NCBI GenBank assembly: GCA_037074615.1 | Contig: CM073558.1 | Coordinates: forward strand, 2,843,501 to 2,907,500 | Source: Leucaena leucocephala | Taxonomy: Eukaryota > Streptophyta > Magnoliopsida > Fabales > Fabaceae | DNA: 64,000 nucleotides | Direction of reading: 5' to 3' | Part shown: positions 21,965 through 34,400 of the stretch, piece after piece | How the letters are laid out: each line of letters begins with the position of its first letter | How positions within the stretch are numbered: position 1 is the first letter of the stretch | Notes under the pieces: generated by a model | What the model saw: only the letters and a program-made list of their open reading frames with translations | Databases searched by the model: none | Told to the model about the DNA's origin: nothing | Made by a program: the position numbers and the translations under genes

Positions 21965-22770
21965 TCATAACGTATTACGTAGGAACAGTTCCACCCACAT
22001 TAACCTAAGCATCAGCACCACCAGGTCCCTCCTCCCACGCTGCTTGTTCTCCTCCGTCTCCCTCCCATTCGACCAATACACGTTCTTCAACAGCTTCTCT
22101 CCTTCTTCCCCTACGAACCTCTGGCCCCCAAACTCCTCCGGATTCTTGAACACCCTCGGATCCTTCGTAACCAACGGCTGATATCCAAACACCATCTCGC
22201 CTTTCTTTATCTGATACGCTGCGTGTGGCTCCGGACCACCACATCCTCCTTCGCCTTCCCGTACTGGAACTGAACCGGCAGGCCTATCCTCAGTACTTCC
22301 CACGCCACTGACTTCATCGACGGCATCTTATCCAACGCTCCTAATGGCACCCCGACTTCTGCCTTCACTACACCTCTTATCTCGTCCTCAAGCTCTTTGT
22401 GTAGACCCTCCCCAGCTATAAGCTAATCCCACACCCACTTCACCACACATGGAATTACGATTTTAACCCCACCGTAAGTGTTAAATCCCAGAACGAATAG
22501 CAAGTTTTCTCATGCTTCTTCTTTACTTAGCCCCATCCGCTCCGCTCCGTCCAGCGCCTACACGGCGGACGTGTAAACGGCGTCGTACAGCTTCCGGTGA
22601 AGCCACTTGAGCAAGAACGCCGGTAACGGCATCGTATGGAGGAAGAAATCTTCGACGGCGTTAATGGGAAATAAGTACCAGGGTAGCTAGTCCGATGGTT
22701 AAGAGTGGTGCGACCTGAGGACATACCCACAACTCGAAGAAAGAATCCAGAAATTTATTGCAGAATGATA
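21965..22770 (-). pseudogene. CYP74 (allene oxide synthase / hydroperoxide lyase family) pseudogene
   Basis: The C-terminal half of a CYP74 P450, about 265 codons. Recognisable in order on the minus strand: KFLDSFFELWVCPQVAPLL, FLLKWLHRKLYDAVYTSAV, NLLFVLGFNTYGGVKIVIP, MKSVAWEVLRI, VFGYQPLVTKDPRVF, FVGEEGEKLLKNVYWSNGRE, NKQ.., DLVVL. It is dead: at least three in-frame stops (after YTSAV, KEEA and VKWVWD) and two frameshifts. The haem-ligand cysteine of the family's NKQCxGKD motif is arginine (NKQRGRRD), and a few codons before it are deleted. CYP74 enzymes use lipoxygenase products, and an intact lipoxygenase lies 8.6 kb away in divergent orientation. The exact CYP74 subfamily is not resolvable by eye. 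Confidence 0.88.
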
Positions 22771-22904
22771 ACATTGTAGAATGAGTTAGCGCCCTGAGAT
22801 AAATTATTATATTCTAATTTAATAGATTTCAGATGATATGGTACTGTATATAAATATTTTTTTATAAAAAAATTCATCAAATAAATAAATAAACTATAAC
22901 TTTT

Positions 22905-23200
22905 ATACCCGGATAAGGGGGTACAAGGAAATTCTGGTCTAAGGCGCTGGCCCTCTTGTGGTTTCCCCACTGAAATCATCTATATATGTGTGCGTTGTGG
23001 AGATGGAAGCGGGGACTTCTGCCCAGTTAGCTTGAAGCTGAGAGAATGCGATAGCTTAATGCCCAGCAAGAACTTTGCATTGTGTGATTTTCCAGAAAAT
23101 CCAACAGCATAAAGCCAAAGGTGCATCGTTGGAGTCATGGGGAAGAGCACAGTCAAGTGCTGCTCCGTGTATGATCAGCACACTGATCACGCAGACCAAA
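22905..23200 (-). pseudogene. Possible decayed upstream part of the CYP74 gene
   Basis: A less AT-rich island just 5' of the CYP74 pseudogene. On the minus strand it contains KSHNAKFLLG and, in another frame, FSQLQANWAEVPASI, which loosely resemble the region of CYP74 between the ExxH-like stretch and the mid-domain. About 130 bp of AT-rich sequence separates it from the recognisable pseudogene. The match is weak and frames change, so this is only a suggestion. Confidence 0.3.
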
Positions 23201-23339
23201 GTTTAATTGTCCATATATCAATTATGTTTACTTTATGTTGAAAATTTGCAATTTCAGAAGAATTTACACGTCATTATTTCTACTTTTCTTGTAAGCATAA
23301 GCGGAACGCGGCGGCATAATCTATTCATTTTTATGGCTG

Positions 23340-23790
23340 GATTGGATAGAATTTTAAAAATAAATTTATAAAATAAAGAATTTTTAGATAGCTTATAAAA
23401 AAGGGTTTTTGGAAAAGAGTTTATGAAAAAAAATAATTTTGAATAAATGAGTGTTTGAATAGTTATTTCTAGAAATATTTTTATTATTGGTAAATTACGA
23501 AAAATTGTATGAGTATTAAATGAGGAAAGATAAGATATAAGAGAAGAGAGGAGATAGGGTATAAAAAAAAATATAGATGGTGTAAGAAAAAGTAGGAGAG
23601 AAGAGAGATGGTGTAAAAAAATAGGAGAGATAATATAAAAAAATATGGGTAATATAATAATTAGTTAGTTTATAAGATGTTTTACTGTTTCATAAGTTAC
23701 CCTGATCAGTTTATCTAAAACTTTAGTTTTAAACTATAGTTTAGTCCAATAACTCATTTAAATAAATATAATTTTTTATTTTAAAATTTC
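23340..23790. repeat. Foldback-type repeat
   Basis: A purine-rich member of the family at 2,560-3,190 ('gagagaagagagatgg', 'tagtttataagatgttttactg'). Its position has no counterpart in the left half of the duplication, so it inserted on this side only. Confidence 0.5.
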
Positions 23791-23939
23791 TTTAAATTAA
23801 GATTTTATCCTAAAAACTCTTTAAAAATTACATTTCCATAGTTTTTAAACACATTATATATGTGACATGCAAGCTCGGGTGTTATTATTTTTTAATTTTT
23901 TATTTATTAATTAAAAATATAATTGATACTGTTTTAGTA

Positions 23940-26698
23940 AATTAAGTAGAAACCTTTTTAGACCCACGCGCGAGGATCTTAAGTCGTCAAGACGATACGT
24001 TCAAATTATGGTCCTTTAATACCAGTTTAACTTAATTAATTGAAGAGGTCCCTCAATTATGTCGCTTTCCCTCAAATCATAGTGCCTGCTGCATGCGACG
24101 CGTTAGGAGAAGTAGCATAAAAAAATATATAAAAATATGATTTGTTTGGTTAACGTTAGAAAGCTTCGAAAGTTATCTGAAACTAAAAAAAAAAAAAAGT
24201 TAATTGGATAAAAATTTATACTAGGTATATGATTTTTAGGACAATTGTCTTTTGACCAAAGATTAAATATTTTTTTCTACTTATTAGCTTCTGATTTTGC
24301 TTTCTTTTTTAGTATATTTAAAACTTTTGATATAACTTTTTGATATATCATTGAAATAATTTTTTGTTAAATTAAATTTTTTATAAAATTTTTGTTTAAA
24401 TATAAATTATATTATACTAATTAATTTTTAACATAGCTTAAATTTATAAAAATCAATGGGAATAAGAGTCGTTTTTTCTCATGTTAACTCAAACAACCCC
24501 AGATAATTTGATTTATTATTTTTATTTTTAAATCATTCTGTTTCAAGTAAATTCCAATGTAAAAACGTCTCTTTGATTGACCTGCAAAATGTGAAAGCTT
24601 TCACCATTCCTTTTTCTTGAATATGAACTCATCCAATGAACCAAGTCTCGTGGAACACGTTGCCGTACACAATTATTCCCCCATTGGCCACATCAAGTAC
24701 TCCCTTTATCTTGCCAATAATTTAATATGGGAGATAACTGAATTATTTAAATTTAATATCACAAATTCAAATTAATTTGCATGCATAAAAAAATTTATAG
24801 ATAATATTTATACTTCAAAAGAATTAATCTTTAGTTATCAATAAAAGAATATCATTTAAACTCTACAAAAAAAATACTACACCCATGCTATTTATAATAT
24901 TATTTTCTTTGAATTGATTTATCTTTTTTTATAAAATCTTATTTACTCTTGTTTGAATAATAAATTATTTTTTATCTATTCTACCTTTAAAAATATCTCA
25001 ATAATTATCTCATCATCTTTTTCTTTTTACCATCCTCTTACGTCATCTCTCTCATATATATTATTTTTCTTATTTTACTCATTATTATCGTGCCTATTTG
25101 GATTGTCTAAACTTAAATTTAAAAAAAAATAGCCTAAATTTATATTTATTTTTTTAAAAAATAAATAATTCTATTTGTCTAAAAAAAACTTGTGGACTAA
25201 ATTATAGTTCCCATTTAGATAGGCTTTTGGAAAATAACTTTTAGAAAAAAAAAAAGGGCTTCTAGAAAGCTTTTAAAAAATGACTTATAGAGAATAGTTT
25301 AAAGAAAAAAGTAGTTTTTAATAAATGAATATTTTAATAGTTACTACCACGAGGACTTTTGTTATTAGTAAATTACTAAAAAGGATATGAGATAAATTTT
25401 AACAAAATCTAACCAACCTAGGTCTATGCATTTATCTTCTTCTACTGTTCATCTATACAACAAAAATGATGGAGTTAGAGCTAGAGCTGGAGCTGGAGAT
25501 GATGGTAATGCCGCCTGATGACAACACCGGATGATGGAGGAGCTAAAGATAATAAGCAGATATGGAGGAAGAATACAAAGACCCACGAGATGTCGCCACA
25601 TGAACGACAACCCAGTGACCTACCCTGAAGACGAGCTCCAGTGGCAAAGGCACAGCGATGGCGAAGGACCTAAGCAGAAGACAACGGTTGGGAAGAGAGA
25701 AAAGGGATACGAAGAGAGAGAGAGTGATATAAAAATAAAAGGTAAAATAGTAAATAGATAGTACATAAACTCTTTAACTGTTCCAGAAACTATTCATAGT
25801 AGTTTATCCAAAATCATAGTTTAGTCCAAAAACCCTTTAGGCCAAATATGATTGTTGGTTATGAATTTTTTTCAAACTACAGTTTTAGCTAAAAGTCTTT
25901 TTAAAACTTAGGTTTTAATTCTATCCAAATACACATATAGTTCAAAACTATAATTTTGAATAAGTTTATGTGAATAGTTTTTAAAATAATAATAGAACTT
26001 ATAGATTACCCAATTATTTTTATACTCATATTTGTTCTGATACTCTCTCTTTTCTCATCGCCGTGGTGTGTTGTCGCTGTATCTTCTTCTTCACCAATGC
26101 TTTACAGGCCACCATGAGTGTGTTGTCGCCATGGGTGTACCGTCATTGCTCTAGAAGAATCTCTTCTCTCTCTTCTTGTAGTCACTGTGGATGGTTGAAC
26201 CGTGGCTATGAATAGTGTAGTGAACAGTGTCTATGAACAATGAGGGTGAATGAATAATTAATTTTTTTATTTTATACTCTTATAGTAATTTATCAATTAT
26301 AAAATTATTTTTTATAATAACTATCCAAACATTCATTTATTTAAAACTATTTTTTTCATAAGATTTTATCCATAAATTCTTTTTCTAAAAATTGTCTAAA
26401 TTTTTTTTCTCATTTAATCACTACAAAAGAAGGTAAAAAATATATTTTATACATATTTATTATTTTTAATTAATTTTAACTATTTTCTTAAACACAATTA
26501 GAATGCCAATGAAAAATCTTATAAACAAGAAACTAAAAGAGTAACAAAAGTGCTCATAAATACTGCTATGGGCGTGGGAGTGTAAAAGGCCGAAAACCAC
26601 GTGGTAACAGAGAATTTGTACAGTTCGAATATGACAAAGTAGCCGCCTTGTCACCTCCGTCAACGTTTTGCATTATTTTCGCATCTACCTAACCCTAT
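23940..26698. other. Right arm of the local duplication, first part
   Basis: Aligns with 680-757 plus 1,404-4,040 (starting at 'agacccacgcgcgaggatcttaag' in both, with one substitution). The left copy carries MITE A at this junction; this copy does not. The stretch contains two foldback-type repeats (25,220-25,890 and 25,900-26,440). The small frames at 25,531-25,761 (+) and 26,466-26,663 (-) have no recognisable product. Confidence 0.7.
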
Positions 26699-27381
26699 GG
26701 CATTGTTTGGTTAGAATTTTTTTTTAAAAAAGGTAAGAGATGAAAGATATAAGTGCTTTGGTTAAAAAAAATAGAAGGAATATGAGGTAAATTTTTTTAT
26801 CTTTATGTATTCGCATCCTCTCTTTCACCTCCCCTCTAAAAGTTAAGATTTTTAGAGAAAAAAGAAATTTTTTATCTATTTTTAATTAAATTACTCCTTA
26901 TATTATTTTAATATTCTAATTGTACTATCATGGGCTAAAATCTCTTTTTTTTTAATCCTCTTCACTTATAATTTTTGTTTTGATTAATGAAAGCTAATAT
27001 AAATAATATATTATATTAATATATATAATATTAATATATATAACAATTATAAAATTATTGAGAGATGATATTAAAATTTTATCAAATTTTTTATTTTTAT
27101 TAATTTTATCATATATATAAATGAGATAAAAAAATTTTGTGATTCATAGATTAAAAAATAATAATTTTGATATAAATTTTATAAATAAAGAGTAAATAAA
27201 TTTAAATAAATAGATAATGATATATTTATCAACTTTTAATTATTTCCCCTCTCTTCCCCTTCTAAATTAAATAAAAAAATATTATTTCTCCTCTCCTATC
27301 TTTATACCTATAACCTCTTATATATTTCTCTATATTCTTTTAAATTAATTTAACCTATTCACCTTGAACCAAATAAACCCC
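26699..27381. mobile_element. MITE, copy B
   Basis: A 683-bp element starting GGCATTGTTTGGTT and ending AACCAAATAAACCCC, with the double TTTGGTT/AACCAAA arrangement of copies A and D. The paralogous place at about 4,045 (TAACCCTAATATTTCC) lacks it. The target duplication is not clean (TAT on the left, AAT on the right). No coding content. Confidence 0.72.
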
Positions 27382-27409
27382 AATATTCCCTGAGAAATTT
27401 TCATTACAC

Positions 27410-27480
27410 TAATAATAGACATCCCCGCGTGAAAAACGCCTACCACAACATTTCCTGCCACGTAACCTACGTCCTCACAA
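27410..27480 (+). promoter_or_regulatory. Promoter relic of the GH18-like gene, right copy
   Basis: Nearly identical to 4,075-4,145 (GCGTGAAAAACG, TGCCACGTAACC). Only the distal promoter part remains; no TATA box or coding sequence follows. Confidence 0.5.
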
Positions 27481-28069
27481 ATAAATAAATAGTTACTTAT
27501 AGTTAATATTTAATAATATTTTAAATAAAATTATTTTTAATAGGATGATGCTCATATTAAAAAAAAATAAAGAGAAATACTTCTACCTAAAATATTTTTT
27601 AAACAATAAAATCACTTTAAAATTTATGTTTCTATAGATTAAAAAATAATTAAAATATACGTTTAAGTCTTTAAATATATATTAAATTTCAATTAGTTCT
27701 TTAAATTTATCAAATTTATTTTTTGTTTTAGTAAAGAAATCCAGCAACTCAATATATGACAGTTAATTAGAAGGATTTCAACTTCTGACTCCATTAATGT
27801 AATATTATAAAAATTGAGAAAAGGGGCAGTATGAGAAAAGGATTTTGTTTTGTTACATGAGAAAAAAGAAAGTTTGTTGACATTACTCATTATTGCCTAC
27901 CATATATTGGATTTTATCCACCGCTAGAATGTAGATCTATAAGTAAAAAATCTCGCTATTCTTAAATAATTATTATAACTGTATATTTAAGGGTTTGAAT
28001 AAGGGCCTATTGATTAAACTGCAACAAACAACTAATAGCTAATCGATCCAATTATATGATGGTTGTTAC

Positions 28070-28590
28070 TCCCAAACTATAATTTAAAAAAAAAAATTAG
28101 CTTAAATTTTAATCTAATTTTTTTTAAAAATAAACAGTTATATTTTTCTAAAATAATTTTTTAGATCAAAAAACTATAGTTTCAGATAAGCTGATAAGAA
28201 TAATTTTTATAACAATAAAAAGGCTTATAAACTATTCAATTACTATTTTAACTTATTTTTTTCACACTATCTCTCTTCTTTTTCCTTTATTCATTATTAT
28301 CCACATTCTCTCATCTCTCATCTTTATCCACTCATCTCTCTTCTATCTCCTCTATTTACTCTTTTTCACCCTCTCTCATCTCTCTTTCTTACCCTTTATC
28401 ATCTCTCCTATTTTAATAAAATAATATATTTTTGATAATTTTATAATTATAAAAATCTTTTTAGTCATAACTATCCAAATACTTATTTATTCATAATTAT
28501 ATTTTTTTATAAACTCTTATCTAAAAGTTATTTAAAAACTATTTTATTCTATAAGTTATTTTTTAAAAGTTTATCTAAATTTAGACTAAA
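28070..28590. mobile_element. Foldback-type element, right copy only
   Basis: A pyrimidine-rich core (repeated CTCTC/CATCTCTC) between imperfectly complementary ends containing AAACTATAGTTT. The left copy of the duplication at about 5,540 runs directly from 'atatgatggttgt' to 'aatgaaaattggcccc' without it, so this is an insertion. It belongs to the same family as 2,560-3,190. The exact termini are uncertain. Confidence 0.55.
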
Positions 28591-31260
28591 TTTTTTTAAT
28601 GAAAATTGGCCCCATAAGGAGTGTGTGCGTGTGCGTATATATATATTGAACAAATGGGTGTATTGATTAGTCATTGGAAGTTAATCAATAAATGAGCAGA
28701 CAAATATACTATATTATCCCAAACGAAATTTATTAATAAGCATCGGACAGATCACGTGGTCCATATATCATCAAGAAAAGCAATAATTCATTGCTTTGAT
28801 TTTTAAATTCGTGTACAGCGTACGAACCAGCCTGGACTCAGATTCGAATTCGTCACCGTGTGTGTATGCATGTGCATTCACAATAATTATCCAAAAAGAA
28901 TCAAATTAAAGTGATATTATTTCTTACTTATAAATAAATTATTGTTAATTACCATCAAATTTTTCACGTTGCCAAGTTATTTTAACATTAGTTCACCAAA
29001 TGAGAAAAGAATAATTTCATGAAGGTTGAGGTGGCAGATCATCTAAGTAAGCACGATAATTTTGACTATTCAGATGCAGATCATCTTGTGATAGATATTA
29101 AATAAATATTTCCTCCAAAATAAATATAAGAATTAGTTTCGTTAAATATAAGATTTGATTGATTTTATTAATCAAATTTATAATTTTTTAAAACTATCGT
29201 TATTGATTGGATTTGTTAAAAAGATTTATATAGTCAAATAAATATTAATATAGTTAATAAGGATTTAACTCATAATTTATAAGATAATAAATTTAAATTA
29301 ATCTTTCTACTAATATGAACAACTCTTTGATGGGTGAGCCATGAAAAAGGGGTTTATGTAAATGCTGAGTTGCTTCCAATATAGAATATTGAAGTGAATA
29401 TTTTAAAAAACCTAACGTATATTTTTTATAATTAATTAATTTATTTATTTTTTATAAATTAATTAATTAACTCATATTTTAATATTAAATAAATTTATAT
29501 ACAATTTTTTTTTATAAAGGTATGGAGGGGTCAGAATCGGATCAAGATCCTTACAGAGATGATAATGTATTTATGTGCATGCGTATGGAAAATAATGAGA
29601 GACCACACAAGAAGATTTGACAGACACATATCTATAGAATTTAATAATATGCTTTTTCCGTCTTAAACATAAGGTACTTTTAATCATCTTATCTTCTCAG
29701 AACTAAAGAGAAGTAATTAAATCATATAAATACTATAAAAATGTACGTAATAAAATTTTAAATTAATCTACCTATGCTTAACAGCGATAATTAAAAAATA
29801 TTAAACGAACTTGTACACAGAAGTGATTTTAAAATAATGTTTAATTTCCAATAAAGGTGATGAGCACCAAAGCTAACTCATTAGATTTGATCTAAATTTA
29901 ATTTTTTAACTAACATTTTTAAATAAGAAAATATTTTTTAAAAAAAAAAACATAAGAGATTTTTTATATTCTATACCCATTAAAATATTTTTTTAAAAAT
30001 AAAAATAAGAGAAACATAAATTTAGACTCTTTAGATCAGATATGGTAAGCTCTAAGTGTTTATCAAAGCTCATAATTTTAATGAGCAACCGAACTGGTCA
30101 TTAAATCCATAACTTAAACTTTATCATCTCCTCTTCTGTCTGGCAATACACACATATATATAATTATTGAATTTTTTAAAGAAATATTGTGAGATCTTAA
30201 AGAAAATATTTAATAATAAAAAAATTAAATAACATATATTTATTTTTAATTTTTTCACTGAAACTTATTATTATTAACTCTTTAATTATCATTAGAATTT
30301 TAAGTAATTATATTTTTTATTTAGGATATTATAGTAATTTTCTCAGTTTTTCACGAGCTTCAATCACATGTAAATTAATAACATTATCATGTTTTATATA
30401 TTTATTTATTCATTTCCAATCAATAAACGACACTTTTAATGTCTGTTTTCCCTTTTTCTTTTATTTTTTTTTATTTCAATTAGACGACAAACATGCATGT
30501 GCCTTAAAAAATAACTTCTGAAAATAATCCCAACGAAGTAATAGAGTGGTTCTCACTTCTCGGCGTGTGAAAGGGTAAAAGACTAGTCAATTCATACCAT
30601 ACCATACCATACCATACAGAGAGTCCTTTCTTTTGGCCCTTCTTAACTTGTGAACGTAAATGTTTTATCTTGAATTTTTTAAATCAATAAAAAAGCCAAA
30701 TTATTATTTCATACCTAATCATAAAGAACTACTGATATTAATTTAATTAATATATAATTCATCTAGCATTGTAAAATATTATTAATTTCCTGTAAGTCTC
30801 GAATTTAATTTATAGAGAAGATATTTATACTAAAAGAGTAGTCATAAACCCTAAAATTGGATACCTAATAATAGAATCTAGTAATACTATAAAAAAGTGA
30901 TGTTAATTTATTTAAAACTTCAATCAAATTAAAACATAATCTCACAATAATCTTATTAATTTTAAAACAATAATTAAATAACAATGCTTAAAGTTAACAA
31001 AAATACATTCATACATATTTTTGGTTATTATCTTACTCTCTATTTTATATATGATATATATATATATACACACCAAACATATATAAATATAAATATAGAT
31101 AAAAAATCATGTGTAGAAAGTCTGACTTTAATTTAATAATCATGATGCATAGATTAAGGTTGGTTGCTATGACACAAGGCTGGATAAAAATAAAATAAAA
31201 ATAAAAGGAAGATTGTAGAAATCGAGCAATATAATATAGAGTAATTATTACTCAGATCTT
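28591..31260. other. Right arm of the duplication, last part, and lipoxygenase upstream region
   Basis: 28,591-30,725 aligns with 5,560-7,590 and, at its end, with 10,992-11,070. 30,592-30,617 is a small expansion of the pentamer ATACC that the left copy lacks. 30,730-31,260 is AT-rich, has no match in the left copy and is the upstream region of the lipoxygenase gene. Confidence 0.6.
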
Positions 31261-31268
31261 CTCATCTC

Positions 31269-31294
31269 TATAAATACCCATGAAAGCTTCATTG
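31269..31294 (+). promoter_or_regulatory. Lipoxygenase core promoter
   Basis: TATAAATA at 31,269-31,276, 126-133 bp upstream of the ATG. Four bases after it stands TGAAAGCTTCATTG (31,281-31,294), a 14-mer that recurs in the repeat blocks at about 8,960, 13,760, 15,057 and 20,955. Confidence 0.65.
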
Positions 31295-31401
31295 CATGCT
31301 CAGAACACAGAAAGCTTTGTGTAAGCAAAATAAAAAAGCATTATATTACTTGCATAAAAGAGCATCGTTTTTGAGCGTGTGTGAGAGAAAGTGAGAGAAA
31401 G

Positions 31402-34400
31402 ATGTTTCCGAGTCTGAACCCTTCCCATATTCCGGTGGTCGGAAACATATTTGATAAGGGGAAGAAGATAAAAGGCACAGTGGTGTTGATGAGGAACAAT
31501 GTGTTGAACATTGACCTCAACAACGCTGCTTCCACTGTCTTTGATGGTTTCAGTGAGTTCCTTGGCCAAGGTGTCACTCTCCAATTGGTCAGTTCTGTTC
31601 ACGCCGATCCTGGTATATACCTTCTTCTTCAACTTCATATCTTCTTCTTCCTCAGTATATATCAGAAACAAGAAGAAAGTCTCTATGATCTGTGTCTGTG
31701 TTTTCATGACAAGAGACGTTTCAATAATCTATCCTTATCCGTATTTAATATATCACCTATTTAATTATATTAAAAAAATTAATTAAATTAATTAATATAT
31801 CATATTTTTTTAAAAATATTTTAATAATTTTTTTAACTCTCTTCTTTTCATTATCTTATTCGATTATATTGTTAAAAGAGCATAGGAGTAATTTAAAAAA
31901 ATTAATAAATATATTAAATATATTTTATATTTAATGTTAAGATTAATTCTAAGTATCATAATATCAGTATCTCTGTCTGTGTGGATAATGAGGTTACGTT
32001 ATATTCTGCTGAAAATAAGCTCATTTCATGGCTGCCTGAGTGGTTCAGATCACCACAGAGGAGAAAACATTAAAAATAGAATTTCTTAAGCTAGACCCTT
32101 TTCTTGTTCAGTACATCATCATGATTGCTGGCAAAAAAAGTTCAGTACATGATAAAGCTGAAGTTTGAATACAGCTAACTTCGGTCATTAACAACTTACA
32201 CCTTCAATCTTTTAAATAATCACTAAGATACGTATCTGTCCAGATCTGAGAATGTTTAATTAATTCAATCTATGTTTCTCTGGTTTTCTAAATACTGATA
32301 CTGACAGTGAAGTTTAACGTTATGCTATACTAAACAGTATATATATATATATATGTATATATATATAATGCTTTTTTCTTTCAGCAAATGGATCAAAGGG
32401 GAAAGTTGGGAAGTCAGCGAGTTTAGAGAGTTGGATAACGACGCTGCCAAGTTTAACATCAGGGCAAACAGCATTTACAGTGCATTTTAATTGGGAAGAT
32501 GATATAGGGGTTCCAGGAGCATTTATCATAAGGAATAATCATTTGAGTGAGTTCTTCCTTGTGAGTTTAACTATTGAAGACTTCCCAAATCATGGTGACA
32601 TTCACTTTGTCTGCAACTCCTGGGTTTACCCAGCAAGAAAATATAAAAAAGATCGCATTTTCTTCTCAAACAAGGTAATGATATCTTATATATAATGATG
32701 CTGCTGGGCTTTTAATTTGGTTTAACTCAGATCTTAAAAGTGGAGTTTGTTATGAATGTTGCAGACATATCTTCCAAGTGAAACACCAGCACCGTTGGTG
32801 AAGTACCGAGAAGAAGAATTGGTAAGTCTGAGAGGAGATGGAACAGGAGAGCGGAAAGAATGGGAAAGGATATATGATTATGCTACTTACAATGATTTGG
32901 GTGATCCAAGTTCTGAAGAGTCTACTCGCCCAGTTCTTGGAGGCTCATCCACATACCCTTACCCTCGCCGGGGAAGAACCGGCAGACCTCCGACGAAGAA
33001 AGGTGTGACCTTTTTTTCTGTGTGGAAATCATGGTATGAAAATCCAACCCATAGGATGGGTTAGGCTAGTGAACCAGTTACCTGGCTAGTCTAATTATGA
33101 GTTTTGAATACACCAATGAGGTTAAATTTTATATTTTTTCTTTCCGTTTATTCAACTTAAATTTAAATTATTTTGAATTTAAAAAAAATAGCAAGCTATC
33201 ATATTTATAATTTATTAACTCACTTTATTATATTATATATGATTTATATATAAATATTCTAGTTACTCATAAATTAATACATGTTTTATTTAAAAATTAC
33301 TCTTTTCTGAGTCATTTAATTAAATTATATTATTTTAAATGATTGTCTAACCCGGGTTAACCCTAATTTAAACTATTTACCCTTAAAATATTGTCTCATC
33401 TATTTCATTGATTGGTCAAGTTTTCAGTATCTCGGTGGAAACCAGTAAATTGCTAACTTTCACATGTTTTATGTTATTGTTTTGACAGATCCAAATACTG
33501 AGAGCAGACTAAACAAAGTAATGTCATTTACTATTTATGTTCCAAGAGATGAGAAATTTGGACACTTGAAGATGTCAGATTTTCTCACTTATGGATTGAA
33601 GTCTGTATCTCAAAGTATTCAACCATCAATCAACTTGTTAGATAGGGAGTTTGATAGCTTTGAAGAAGTTCGGGATCTCTATGACAAAGGTGTCAAATTA
33701 CCAGAAGGCATACTAAACAGTGTCAGTGACGTTTTGTCTGGACAAATGCTCAAGGAAATTTTCAGAACTGATGGTGAACGTCTCCTCAAATTCCCAACTC
33801 CTCAAGTGATTCAAGGTGTGTGAATATATATATATATATATATATATATTTCTGATGATGATGATGGTGTTAATCAGATGATGTTAACAATTCTTTATTG
33901 CTTGAGCAGAAAACAAATCTGGATGGATGACAGATGAAGAATTTGCAAGAGAAATGCTTGCTGGTGTGAATCCTGGCTTAATTCGTCTCCTTGAGGTGAG
34001 TTTATGTTTATTTATATCAAAATATTAGGGTATATTTAGATTGACTTTTGAAGAATAACTTTTAAAAAAATAACAAAAGTCATTTTAGAAAAGAATTAAT
34101 AACTTCCAGAAAAACATAAATTTTGGACTTTCCAAAAGCCACAGTTTTCACTCCCAAAACATAGTTTTTAATGTAGAAATACTTTTGTAAAAAAAAAATA
34201 TTTGTTTAGTATCTCTTTCTCAAACTATAGTTTTGAAGGTTACAAGTATTTTTTCATATCTACTCAAACCCATCATAAACTTTCCATTTTTTTATTTATA
34301 ATTGATTATATAATGGATTGCTTATCAGATTCTGATTCTGGCTTGTATTCATTAATATTGCAGGAGTTTCCACCAAAAAGCAAACTTGACATCCAAGTCT

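Noticed and set aside
25531..25761. 76-codon charged frame
   Set aside because: It lies in the purine-rich core of a foldback repeat; the paralogous stretch near 2,900 does not keep the frame.
30592..30617. ATACC pentamer array as a possible functional repeat
   Set aside because: Only about five units, absent from the paralogous site near 7,545; ordinary microsatellite growth.
34030..34270. Possible foldback repeat in LOX intron 5
   Set aside because: It has 'aaactatagtttt' and similar words, but no clear pair of ends, so it is not listed as an element.
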